From an uncultured Lachnospiraceae bacterium (lineage in GTDB: Bacteria; Bacillota_A; Clostridia; Lachnospirales; Lachnospiraceae), in NCBI GenBank assembly GCA_910587495.1, contig CAJUMT010000153.1, positions 1 through 8,356 of the forward strand: a stretch of 8,356 nucleotides of DNA, in the 5' to 3' direction. Numbering within the stretch: the first letter of the stretch is position 1; every line of letters starts with the position of its first letter. Made by a program: the position numbers and the translations under genes. Positions 1-6,522 of the stretch are shown piece by piece. The notes beneath the pieces were generated by a model. It searched no databases, was not told the origin of the DNA, and saw only the letters and a program-made list of their open reading frames with translations.

Positions 1-1228
1 GAACGGATCCGTGGGTGAGATGCATGCGAAAAAAATATCCAGGATCTATGATATGGCTATGAAGATGGGCGCACCGATCGTCGGTCTGATTGACTGTGCC
101 GGCTTGCGGCTTCAGGAGGCTTCCGACGCTTTGAACGCGTTCGGGGAACTGTATTTTAAACAGGCTCTTGCTTCCGGTGTTGTTCCGCAGATTACGGCGA
201 TTTTTGGCAGCTGCGGCGGCGGTATGGCGGTTGCGTCGGCAATGTCTGATTTCACTTTTATGGAAAGCGAAAAGGCGAGACTGTTTGTTAATTCTCCCAA
301 TGCGCTGGAAGGTAACGAAATATCCAGATGTGATACGGCAACTGCAGCGTTTCAGAGTGAAGAAGCAGGAATCGTGGATGTGACTGCCAGCGAACCAGAA
401 CTGATCAGTAAGCTTCGGGAACTCATCTCTCTCCTGCCGTCTAATAATGAAGACGACCTGTCTTATATGGACTGCGAAGACGATTTAAACAGGGTATGTG
501 ACGGACTGGAAGTATCCGCAGGCGACCCGGCCATCGCTTTGTCCATGCTGTCGGATTCCGGTCTTTTCTTTGAGGTTAAAAAAGACTATGCCAAAGATAT
601 GGTGACTGGTTTTATCAGGCTGAACGGCAATACGGTGGGTGCGGTAGCCAACCGTACGGTTCTTTATGATGAAGAAGGTAATAAAGCGGAGGAATTTAAG
701 GCAGAATTGTCTGCAAGGGGCTGCGACAAAGCGGCAAGGTTCGTTAAATTCTGTGACGCGTTTAATATACCGGTACTTACCCTTACGAACGCTTCCGGCT
801 TTAAAGCGTCAAAATGTACAGAAAAGAAGATCGCGAAAGCGGCTGCAGCCCTTACTTACGCATTTGCCAACGCTTCTGTGCCTAAAGTCAATGTGGTGAC
901 CGGCAAAGCCTATGGCAGCGCTTACGCCATTATGAACAGTAAAGGGCTTGGCGCGGATTTTGTCTACGCATGGCCAAAGGCCGAGATCGGCATGATGGAT
1001 GCGACCCTGGCGGCAAAGATCATGTATGCGGGCGCAGATGCGAAAGAATTAAAAGAAAAAGCGTCCGAATATGCCAATCTTCAGAACAATATAGCTTCTG
1101 CTGCCAAGAGAGGCTATGTAGATACTGTGATCGACCCGCAGGATACAAGAAAATATGTGATTGGCGCGTTTGAAATGTTATATACCAAGAGAGAAGGCCG
1201 TCCGGATAAAAAGCATGGTACAGTATAA
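1..1228 (+). CDS. acyl-CoA-type carboxyltransferase subunit (MmdA/12S/PccB-like), 5' partial
   Basis: This is the carboxyltransferase that moves CO2 between an acyl-CoA and biotin on a separate carrier protein; it is cytoplasmic. The reading frame (first full codon at base 2) is open to the left edge, so the true start lies outside the window; the GTG at 11 is only an internal Val (Gly-Ser-Val-Gly-Glu-Met-His-Ala). About 408 residues are present; relatives have roughly 470-520. The two crotonase-fold halves are visible. The N half has GEMHAKKI, IDCAGLRLQEA and the oxyanion-hole loop GSCGGGMAV (bases 206-232). The C half has RFVKFCDAFNIPVLTL, KAYGSAY (905-925) and YAWPKAEIGMMD. Compared with methylmalonyl/propionyl-CoA enzymes, the C-half acyl-CoA/biotin loops are altered, so the substrate is uncertain. 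The stop is 15 nt before the next gene's start. Family assignment is firm; substrate is inferred from neighbours only. Confidence 0.9.
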   Translation, partial: NGSVGEMHAKKISRIYDMAMKMGAPIVGLIDCAGLRLQEASDALNAFGELYFKQALASGVVPQITAIFGSCGGGMAVASAMSDFTFMESEKARLFVNSPNALEGNEISRCDTATAAFQSEEAGIVDVTASEPELISKLRELISLLPSNNEDDLSYMDCEDDLNRVCDGLEVSAGDPAIALSMLSDSGLFFEVKKDYAKDMVTGFIRLNGNTVGAVANRTVLYDEEGNKAEEFKAELSARGCDKAARFVKFCDAFNIPVLTLTNASGFKASKCTEKKIAKAAAALTYAFANASVPKVNVVTGKAYGSAYAIMNSKGLGADFVYAWPKAEIGMMDATLAAKIMYAGADAKELKEKASEYANLQNNIASAAKRGYVDTVIDPQDTRKYVIGAFEMLYTKREGRPDKKHGTV

Positions 1229-1231
1229 AGC

Positions 1232-1240
1232 GAGGTGGAG
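1232..1240 (+). promoter_or_regulatory. ribosome binding site deciding the start of the OadG-like lipoprotein gene
   Basis: GAGGTGGAG lies just upstream of ATG 1244. It contains the in-frame GTG at 1235, which would give a product three residues longer (Met-Glu-Thr-Met). The purine-rich site fits initiation at ATG 1244 and argues against the GTG. Confidence 0.6.
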
Positions 1241-1243
1241 ACT

Positions 1244-2086
1244 ATGAGACAGAATTTAAAAAAGATCCTTGCAGCGCTGCTTCTTGCTGTGTGCGTGTTG
1301 GGGCTTACCGCTTGCGGGAACACTGCCGCCGTCTCCCAGGCAGGGGAAGGTGCCTATGATGAACAGACCCTCCAGGCGGCTGCGAATGTCCTGATCAACA
1401 GCTGGGCGGGCATGCAGGATGATGAACTCGCCTATTATGCGGGACTTGATACGAAAGACGCAGAGAGTGTGATCGCTTATTTTGGTCTTCCGTTCACGCC
1501 GGAAGCTTTCGTTACGGCCTTTGAAGGATACAGAAGTTCTGTAGAAGAACTAGGAGCGTATGTGTCCACAGACGGTTATGAGACTCCCCAGGTAGACGGA
1601 GACGAGATCACATTGGTGACAAACGTGACATATGCAAATCGAAAAGCAGATCTTACGCTTATTTTTGACGAAGACGGACTGGTGCAGTCTGTTACGCTGG
1701 ACCCAGAATATACCATAATCGAGATTCTGCAAAAAGCGCTGATGAATACGATCCTTGGTATGGGTACTGTATTTGTGATGCTGATCTTTATCAGTCTGGT
1801 TATTTACTGCTTTAATTTTATTCCCAATATCCAGGCAGCATTAAACAAGAGAGCCGCATCTAAAAAGAAAGAAGAGCCAGAAGAAGAAGCACCCGCGCCG
1901 ACGGCTCCCAAACGGCCGCTTAAAAAGATCAAACCGGCGTCTGACCCTATCGGGCTTATGGATGACAAAGAACTGGTGGCAGCCATCACAGCGGCGATCT
2001 GTGCTTATGAAGGCACATCTTCAAGTGGTTTTGTCGTACGCTCTATCAGAAGAGCAGATACTTCAAAATGGAAAAAATATAATTAA
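1244..2086 (+). CDS. OadG/MmdD-type small membrane subunit fused to an N-terminal lipoprotein domain
   Basis: Probable membrane-anchor/assembly subunit of the Na+-pump decarboxylase, 280 residues, whereas ordinary OadG/MmdD proteins are about 80-120. Residues 1-24 form a lipoprotein signal peptide: Lys-rich start, hydrophobic core, lipobox LTAC with Cys24 then Gly. Residues ~35-158 are a soluble domain predicted to lie outside the cell; its VTYANRKADLTLIFDEDG stretch resembles DUF3887-type domains (tentative). A single membrane segment follows at ~169-191, then a charged and Pro-rich linker (KKKEEPEEEAPAP) and a C-terminal tail (~240-280) with DDKELVAAITAAICAYEG and VVRSIRR..W, the typical ending of MmdD/GcdD/OadG. 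Outside-to-inside topology matches OadG. I chose ATG 1244 because the ribosome site AGGTGG (1233-1238) sits 5 nt upstream; GTG 1235 in the same frame lies inside that site. It follows the carboxyltransferase gene by 15 nt. Confidence 0.82.
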   Translation: MRQNLKKILAALLLAVCVLGLTACGNTAAVSQAGEGAYDEQTLQAAANVLINSWAGMQDDELAYYAGLDTKDAESVIAYFGLPFTPEAFVTAFEGYRSSVEELGAYVSTDGYETPQVDGDEITLVTNVTYANRKADLTLIFDEDGLVQSVTLDPEYTIIEILQKALMNTILGMGTVFVMLIFISLVIYCFNFIPNIQAALNKRAASKKKEEPEEEAPAPTAPKRPLKKIKPASDPIGLMDDKELVAAITAAICAYEGTSSSGFVVRSIRRADTSKWKKYN

Positions 2087-2103
2087 ATCAGCGGAAGCCC
2101 GTA

Positions 2104-2167
2104 CGATGCCCAGATCAGCGAGTGGGAGCCGTAAGGCGGACAGGAGATGATCTAGTGCCGGGCATCG
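2104..2167 (+). promoter_or_regulatory. intercistronic inverted repeat / putative RNA hairpin
   Basis: In the 117-nt gap between the OadG-like gene and the biotin carrier gene, CGATGCCC (2104-2111) pairs perfectly with GGGCATCG (2160-2167). Directly inside it AGATCA (2112-2117) pairs with TGATCT (2148-2153), leaving a 6-nt bulge (2154-2159) on the 3' side. The 30-nt centre contains GCC-GTAA-GGC (2128-2137), a mini-stem with a GNRA-type loop. No T-run follows, so this is not an intrinsic terminator. It may be an RNA processing, stability or differential-expression element between subunits needed in different amounts; that role is inference. Confidence 0.5.
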
Positions 2168-2203
2168 GAAGGGATGGAGCGGAACTATAATAAGGAGAAT
2201 AAG

Positions 2204-2581
2204 ATGAAAAATTATACTATTACCGTAAATGGAACCGTATATGATGTAACCGTAGAAGAGGGAGGCGCAGGAAGCGCTCCTGCAGCGTCCGCGCCGAAGG
2301 CGGCTCCGAAAGCAGCGCCTGCGCCTGCAGCGGCAGCAGCGCCGGCTCCTGCGGCAGGAAATGCGGGTTCGGTGGAAGTGACTGCATCCGTACCCGGAAA
2401 AGTATTCAAGATTGAGGCGAGCGTAGGCCAGGCAGTTTCAGCCGGAGATCCGATTGTTATTCTGGAGGCCATGAAAATGGAGATTCCGGTAGTGGCTCCT
2501 CAGGATGGCACGGTCGCGAGCATCAATGTATCTGTTGGCGGCGCAGTTGAATCCGGTGATGTATTAGCTACGATGGACTAA
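2204..2581 (+). CDS. biotin carboxyl carrier subunit (MmdC/GcdC/1.3S-like, biotin/lipoyl attachment domain)
   Basis: A 125-residue stand-alone biotin carrier that shuttles the carboxyl group between the carboxyltransferases and the membrane beta subunit. Residues 1-19 (MKNYTITVNGTVYDVTVEE) match the N-terminal strand segment of decarboxylase carrier subunits. Residues ~22-55 are an Ala/Pro linker giving the swinging domain flexibility. Residues ~57-125 form the biotinyl domain, with VPGKVFKI, the attachment motif EAMKME (88-93, biotin on Lys91) and the closing GDVLATMD. Length is normal for MmdC/GcdC. Start ATG 2204 has AAGGAG (2192-2197) 6 nt upstream; an in-frame ATG at 2174 would add ten non-conserved residues and has no comparable site. 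No biotin ligase is in view, so a birA elsewhere must modify it. Neither carboxyltransferase appears to have its own biotinyl domain, so this carrier probably serves both. Confidence 0.93.
   Translation: MKNYTITVNGTVYDVTVEEGGAGSAPAASAPKAAPKAAPAPAAAAAPAPAAGNAGSVEVTASVPGKVFKIEASVGQAVSAGDPIVILEAMKMEIPVVAPQDGTVASINVSVGGAVESGDVLATMD
2276..2356 (+). repeat. low-complexity Ala/Pro-coding tract (carrier-protein linker)
   Basis: GC-rich, near-repetitive run of GCx/CCx codons with two Lys codons, encoding residues ~25-51 of the biotin carrier. Such linkers are common between the N-terminal segment and the biotinyl domain of MmdC/GcdC and vary in length between strains by slippage or unequal recombination. 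It is a coding low-complexity tract, not an independent element. Confidence 0.7.
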
Positions 2582-2626
2582 CAGGACCTTAAGGCTGATA
2601 CATGAATAAACATTGGAGGTTACAAC

Positions 2627-3778
2627 ATGAGTTATATTGCTGATACATTAAGCAACCTCGTGCACCAGACAGCATTTTTCAATCTGACCTGGGGCAATTA
2701 TATTATGATTGCCGTGGCATGTGTGTTTCTTTATCTGGCTATTGCAAAAGAATACGAACCGCTTCTTCTGGTTCCTATTTCTTTCGGTATGCTTTTGGTA
2801 AATATCTATCCGGATATTATGCTTAGTATAGAAAATTCTTCCAACGGTGTAGGAGGACTTCTGCATTATTTTTATTTGCTGGACGAGTGGGCGATCCTTC
2901 CGTCACTGATCTTTATGGGCGTAGGCGCCATGACAGACTTTGGTCCTCTGATCGCGAACCCGAAGAGTTTTCTTTTGGGCGCATCGGCGCAGTTTGGTAT
3001 TTTTGCCGCTTATTTAGGCGCTATGGCGCTGGGATTCAGCGATAAGGCGGCCGCGGCAATTTCCATTATTGGAGGCGCAGACGGACCGACTTCTATCTTC
3101 CTGGCAGGTAAGCTGCAGCAGACGGCGATCATGGGTCCTATTGCGGTGGCGGCATATTCTTATATGTCCCTGGTGCCGATCATCCAACCGCCGATCATGA
3201 AACTTTTGACTACGGAAAAAGAGAGAAAGATCAAGATGGAACAGCTTCGTCCTGTATCAAAACTGGAGAAAATTCTGTTCCCGATCATTGTTACGATCAT
3301 CGTATCATTAATTCTTCCTACCACAGCGCCCCTGGTCGGTATGTTGATGCTGGGTAATCTGTTCCGTGAAAGCGGCGTGGTGCGCCAACTGACAGAAACG
3401 GCATCCAACGCGCTGATGTATATCGTTGTTATCCTTCTGGGTACTTCCGTAGGCGCGACCACCAGTGCAGAAGCATTCCTGAACTGGGATACAATCAAGA
3501 TCGTAATTCTTGGTTTGATCGCTTTTGCTTTTGGTACTGCCGCAGGCGTTCTGTTTGGTAAATTGATGTGCAAGGTCACAGGAGGAAAAGTAAATCCGCT
3601 TATCGGATCAGCAGGCGTGTCTGCCGTGCCGATGGCAGCCCGCGTATCTCAGAAAGTTGGCGCTGAGGCAGATCCGACCAATTTCCTTCTGATGCATGCT
3701 ATGGGTCCGAATGTGGCAGGCGTAATCGGTACTGCAGTGGCAGCCGGTACATTTATGGCTATATTCGGCGTAATGTGA
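2627..3778 (+). CDS. oadB: Na+-translocating decarboxylase beta subunit (OadB/MmdB/GcdB family)
   Basis: Integral membrane subunit, 383 residues, that decarboxylates carboxybiotin and couples this to Na+ export. Family features are all present: several hydrophobic membrane segments from ~24-60 onward; FMGVGAMTDFGPL (~96-107); the signature GGADGPT (149-155) whose Asp152 corresponds to the essential Na+/H+-site Asp (Asp203 in Klebsiella OadB); the cytoplasmic loop ~194-215; and the conserved C-terminal SAGVSAVPMAARV (~328-340) and HAMGPNVAGVIG (~357-368), where the Asn-Val-Ala-Gly segment lines the second ion region. Length is normal for MmdB/GcdB (about 375-400). Start ATG 2627 has GGAGGT (2615-2620) at 6-nt spacing. 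It lies 45 nt after the carrier gene and 21 nt before the next one. Sequence alone does not separate OadB from MmdB or GcdB, so the symbol is the family name. Confidence 0.93.
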   Translation: MSYIADTLSNLVHQTAFFNLTWGNYIMIAVACVFLYLAIAKEYEPLLLVPISFGMLLVNIYPDIMLSIENSSNGVGGLLHYFYLLDEWAILPSLIFMGVGAMTDFGPLIANPKSFLLGASAQFGIFAAYLGAMALGFSDKAAAAISIIGGADGPTSIFLAGKLQQTAIMGPIAVAAYSYMSLVPIIQPPIMKLLTTEKERKIKMEQLRPVSKLEKILFPIIVTIIVSLILPTTAPLVGMLMLGNLFRESGVVRQLTETASNALMYIVVILLGTSVGATTSAEAFLNWDTIKIVILGLIAFAFGTAAGVLFGKLMCKVTGGKVNPLIGSAGVSAVPMAARVSQKVGAEADPTNFLLMHAMGPNVAGVIGTAVAAGTFMAIFGVM

Positions 3779-3799
3779 TTATAACAGACAGGAGGTATA

Positions 3800-5206
3800 A
3801 TGATGAATAAAAAGCCAATTAAAATAACAGAAACCATTCTTCGTGACGCGCATCAGTCTTTGATCGCTACCCGTATGTCCACAGAGCAGATGCTTCCCAT
3901 CGTGGAGAAGTTAGACCAGGTGGGATATCATTCTTTAGAGTGTTGGGGAGGTGCTACTTTTGACGCTTCTTTACGTTTTCTGAAAGAAGATCCTTGGGAA
4001 AGACTTCGTAAGATCAGGGAGAAAGCAAAAAACACAAAGCTTCAAATGCTCTTCCGCGGACAGAATATCTTAGGATATCGTCCCTATGGAGATGATGTAG
4101 TAGAATATTTTGTTCAGAAATCTATCGCTAACGGTATCGATATCATCCGTATTTTTGACTGTTTAAACGACCTGCGCAATCTTCAGACCGCAGTTAAGGC
4201 ATCCAACAAGGAAGGCGGCCATGCGCAGATTGCTCTTTCCTACACCTTGGGCGACGCATATACGCTGGAGTACTGGACAGATATGGCAAGGCAGGTTGAA
4301 GAGATGGGAGCAGATTCCATCTGTATTAAAGATATGGCAGGGCTTCTGCTTCCGTATGCGGCTACGGAGCTGATTACGGCCCTGAAAGAGAAAGTAAAGA
4401 TCCCGATTCAGCTTCATACACACTATACGTCCGGTGTGGCTTCCATGACTTATATGAAAGCCATAGAAGCAGGCGTAGATGTGATTGACTGCGCTATGTC
4501 GCCGTTCGCCCTGGGTACTTCCCAGCCGGCAACAGAAGTTATGGTGGAGACTTTTAAAGGCACGCCTTATGACACAGGATTTGATCAGAATCTGCTGGCG
4601 GAGATTGCGGACTATTTCCGTCCGATCAGAGACGAGGCGCTTGACAGCGGCCTTTTAAATCCGAAGAATTTGGGCGTAAATATCAAGACGCTTTTATATC
4701 AGGTGCCGGGCGGTATGTTATCCAACCTGACTTCCCAGTTAAAAGAGCAGCATGCGGAAGACAAATTCTACGAAGTGCTGGAAGAGGTGCCAAGAGTCCG
4801 TAAAGACTTAGGCGAATGTCCGCTGGTTACACCTTCTTCCCAGATTGTCGGAACACAGGCTGTGTTCAATGTAATTATGGGCGAGCGGTATAAAATGGTT
4901 ACTAAAGAGACAAAAGCCGTCTTGTCCGGTCGTTATGGGAAGACCATTAAGCCTTTTGATCCGGAAGTGCAGAAAAAATGTATCGGTGATGAAGAGATCA
5001 TTACTTGCCGTCCTGCAGACCTGGTAGGGAACGAGCTGGATACATTGGAAGCGGAAATGGCGCAATACAAAGAGCAGGATGAGGACGTGCTGTCCTACGC
5101 GCTGTTCCCGCAGGTAGCTATGGACTTTTTCAAATACAGGGAAGCACAAAAGACGAAAGTAGACGCCAATGTGGCGGATGCGGCAAACGGGGCTTATCCG
5201 GTGTAA
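3800..5206 (+). CDS. oadA: oxaloacetate decarboxylase alpha / transcarboxylase 5S-type carboxyltransferase, no biotinyl domain
   Basis: TIM-barrel carboxyltransferase acting on oxaloacetate/pyruvate with carboxybiotin, 468 residues. Metal and active-site elements are intact: ILRDAHQS (13-20; Asp16 metal ligand), LECWGGATFD (46-55), MLFRGQN (83-89), IRIFDCLND (116-124), CIKDMAG (175-181; Lys177 is the expected carboxylated metal-ligand Lys), LHTHYTSG (205-212; His206, His208) and SQPATE (241-246; Thr245 is the expected proton-transfer Thr). The conserved-carboxylase part continues through QVPGGMLSNL and TPSSQIVGTQAVFNV. The protein ends at ...ANGAYPV with no biotin domain, as in transcarboxylase 5S and PycB, so it should use the separate carrier two genes upstream. 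AGGAGG (3790-3795) is 4 nt from ATG 3800 and 7 nt from the adjacent ATG 3803; the latter spacing is better, so the first Met may be absent. Followed by a terminator 12 nt later. Confidence 0.92.
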   Translation: MMNKKPIKITETILRDAHQSLIATRMSTEQMLPIVEKLDQVGYHSLECWGGATFDASLRFLKEDPWERLRKIREKAKNTKLQMLFRGQNILGYRPYGDDVVEYFVQKSIANGIDIIRIFDCLNDLRNLQTAVKASNKEGGHAQIALSYTLGDAYTLEYWTDMARQVEEMGADSICIKDMAGLLLPYAATELITALKEKVKIPIQLHTHYTSGVASMTYMKAIEAGVDVIDCAMSPFALGTSQPATEVMVETFKGTPYDTGFDQNLLAEIADYFRPIRDEALDSGLLNPKNLGVNIKTLLYQVPGGMLSNLTSQLKEQHAEDKFYEVLEEVPRVRKDLGECPLVTPSSQIVGTQAVFNVIMGERYKMVTKETKAVLSGRYGKTIKPFDPEVQKKCIGDEEIITCRPADLVGNELDTLEAEMAQYKEQDEDVLSYALFPQVAMDFFKYREAQKTKVDANVADAANGAYPV

Positions 5207-5211
5207 AAATG

Positions 5212-5217
5212 TATGAT
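5212..5217 (+). promoter_or_regulatory. possible -10 element (TATGAT) overlapping the operon terminator
   Basis: TATGAT, preceded by TG, sits immediately before the terminator stem. No good -35 is present at 16-18 nt spacing. If used, transcription would start near 5224, inside the 5' arm, and the resulting RNA could not form the terminator. This is one way the flavoprotein gene, starting only 18 nt after the terminator, could be expressed. Weak evidence. Confidence 0.25.
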
Positions 5218-5252
5218 AAAAAGACTCCCACGGTGTACGGGGGTCTTTTTTT
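5218..5252 (+). terminator. intrinsic (rho-independent) terminator of the decarboxylase operon
   Basis: AAAAAGACTCCC (5218-5229) pairs with GGGGGTCTTTTT (5239-5250), 12 pairs with one G-T wobble, closed by a 9-nt loop (5230-5238) and followed by a run of T reaching 5252. The upstream A-run gives five T on the opposite strand, so it could also act in reverse. It starts 12 nt after the 5S/OadA-like stop codon and ends 17 nt before the next start codon. Confidence 0.9.
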
Positions 5253-5269
5253 CAAAAGGAGCGGACTTT

Positions 5270-6520
5270 ATGAAACTTGCAATAATCGGCGGTGGCGCCG
5301 CCGGGATGATGGCATCCATTCTTGCGGCCAGGCAGGGAGCCGATGTAGACCTGTATGAAAAGAATGACAAGCTGGGGAAAAAACTGTACATTACAGGAAA
5401 AGGCAGGTGCAACCTGACCAATGCCTGCGGTATGGAAGAGTTGCTTGCCAGCGTAAAAAGCAATCCAAAATTTCTGTACAGTGCTTTTTATGGCTTTACG
5501 AATCAGGATGTGATGGATTTTTTTGAAAAAGAAGGTCTGAAATTAAAAGTTGAGAGAGGGAACAGAGTGTTTCCTCAATCGGATCGTTCGGCGGACGTGC
5601 TGGACGCCTTAAAACATGCCGTCAAAAAAGCGGGGGTGCAGGTTCACCTGCGTACAGAAGTGAAAAAAATACAGTATGTCGATAGCCGGCATAAAGAATC
5701 GTCCGGTTTCCGCCTGCAATTGTCAGAAGATGCGTTCGTTTCTGCCGATGCAGTATTTGTAGCCACCGGCGGCCTTTCTTATGAAAGCACCGGTTCTACC
5801 GGAGACGGTTACCGCTTTGCCGGGGATTTTGGATTGAAGGTGACAGACTGCTGTCCTTCCCTTGTCCCCTTTAATATCCGTGAGCCATTTGTAAAGGAGC
5901 TTCAGGGCCTTTCTCTTAAAAACGTCGCTGTCCAGATTAAAGACGGAAAAAAACTTTTGTTTGAAGATTTCGGAGAGATGCTTTTTACGCATTTTGGAGT
6001 CAGTGGACCTTTGATCTTAAGCGCCAGCAGCGTCTGCGGGAAAAAGATTCGGGAAAAAGAGCTGAAATTGTATCTGGACTTAAAACCGGCGCTTAATGAG
6101 GAACAGCTGGACGCAAGAATCCTTCGGGAATTTAATGAATCTAAAAACCGGCAGTTCCGGAATGTGGTTCCCTCTCTCTTTCCTGCGAAGCTTGTTCCGG
6201 TAATGATAGAACAAAGCGGGATTTCTTCTGAAAAAAGAGTCCATGAGATCACAAAAGAGGAACGGATGCGTTTTTTACACTGCATGAAAGAAATGGAATT
6301 GACCATTACAGGGCTTAGAGGGTATAATGAAGCTGTTATTACAAAAGGCGGCGTATCTGTGCGCGAGGTCGATCCCGGAACCATGGAATGTAAAAAAGTG
6401 CCGGGTCTTTACTTTATCGGAGAAGTGCTGGATTTGGATGCGGTGACCGGAGGGTTTAATCTGCAGATTGCCTGGTCTACAGCAGCCGCAGCCGCCAGAG
6501 CTGTTACAGGGGGTATGTAA
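5270..6520 (+). CDS. NAD(P)/FAD-dependent oxidoreductase, HI0933/YhiN/BaiN family
   Basis: Soluble flavoprotein of 416 residues with a Rossmann FAD site at the start (MKLAIIGGGAAG, residues 1-12, then a Glu-Lys pair ending the second strand near 30). Family marks follow: GKKLYITGKGRCNLTN (~35-50), RGNRVFPQSDRSADVL (~95-110), VATGGLSYESTGSTGDGY, FTHFGVSGPLIL, TITGLRGYNEAVITKGGVS and the C-terminal FAD motif GLYFIGEVLDLDAVTGGFNLQIA. The exact reaction is unknown for most of the family; the Clostridium scindens member BaiN has been linked to bile-acid metabolism, which should not be transferred without evidence. ATG 5270 is chosen because AAAAGGAG (5254-5261) lies 8 nt upstream; an in-frame ATG at 5213 would put 19 extra residues across the terminator hairpin. 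cmk follows after 2 nt, so it leads a housekeeping unit. Confidence 0.9.
   Translation: MKLAIIGGGAAGMMASILAARQGADVDLYEKNDKLGKKLYITGKGRCNLTNACGMEELLASVKSNPKFLYSAFYGFTNQDVMDFFEKEGLKLKVERGNRVFPQSDRSADVLDALKHAVKKAGVQVHLRTEVKKIQYVDSRHKESSGFRLQLSEDAFVSADAVFVATGGLSYESTGSTGDGYRFAGDFGLKVTDCCPSLVPFNIREPFVKELQGLSLKNVAVQIKDGKKLLFEDFGEMLFTHFGVSGPLILSASSVCGKKIREKELKLYLDLKPALNEEQLDARILREFNESKNRQFRNVVPSLFPAKLVPVMIEQSGISSEKRVHEITKEERMRFLHCMKEMELTITGLRGYNEAVITKGGVSVREVDPGTMECKKVPGLYFIGEVLDLDAVTGGFNLQIAWSTAAAAARAVTGGM
6299..6328 (+). promoter_or_regulatory. candidate internal sigma-A promoter upstream of cmk
   Basis: TTGACC (6299-6304) and a perfect TATAAT (6323-6328) are separated by 18 nt inside the 3' part of the flavoprotein gene. 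The predicted start near 6335 would lie about 190 nt before cmk. The underlying protein segment (LTITGLRGYNEA) is conserved, so part of the sequence is constrained by coding. Prediction only. Confidence 0.4.
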
Positions 6521-6522
6521 GC

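Noticed and set aside
11..13. GTG as the start of the first carboxyltransferase
   Set aside because: The frame continues to the window edge with family-like residues, and the protein would lack the N-terminal part of its first crotonase-fold domain.
2186..2191. Perfect TATAAT before the biotin carrier gene
   Set aside because: No -35 at suitable spacing, and a start near 2198 would leave almost no leader and lose the ribosome site; it is a chance match in the A/T-rich translation initiation region.
3796..3801. TATAAT before the OadA/5S-like gene
   Set aside because: It overlaps the start codon itself, so it cannot be the promoter of this gene.
4641..4669. TTGACA-17 nt-AAGAAT inside the 5S/OadA-like gene
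   Set aside because: The -35 is perfect but the -10 matches only 4 of 6, and any transcript would meet the terminator at 5218-5252.
5902..6384. Long minus-strand open frame opposite the flavoprotein gene
   Set aside because: No recognisable domain and lies antisense to a highly conserved gene; it is a shadow of the plus-strand codon pattern.
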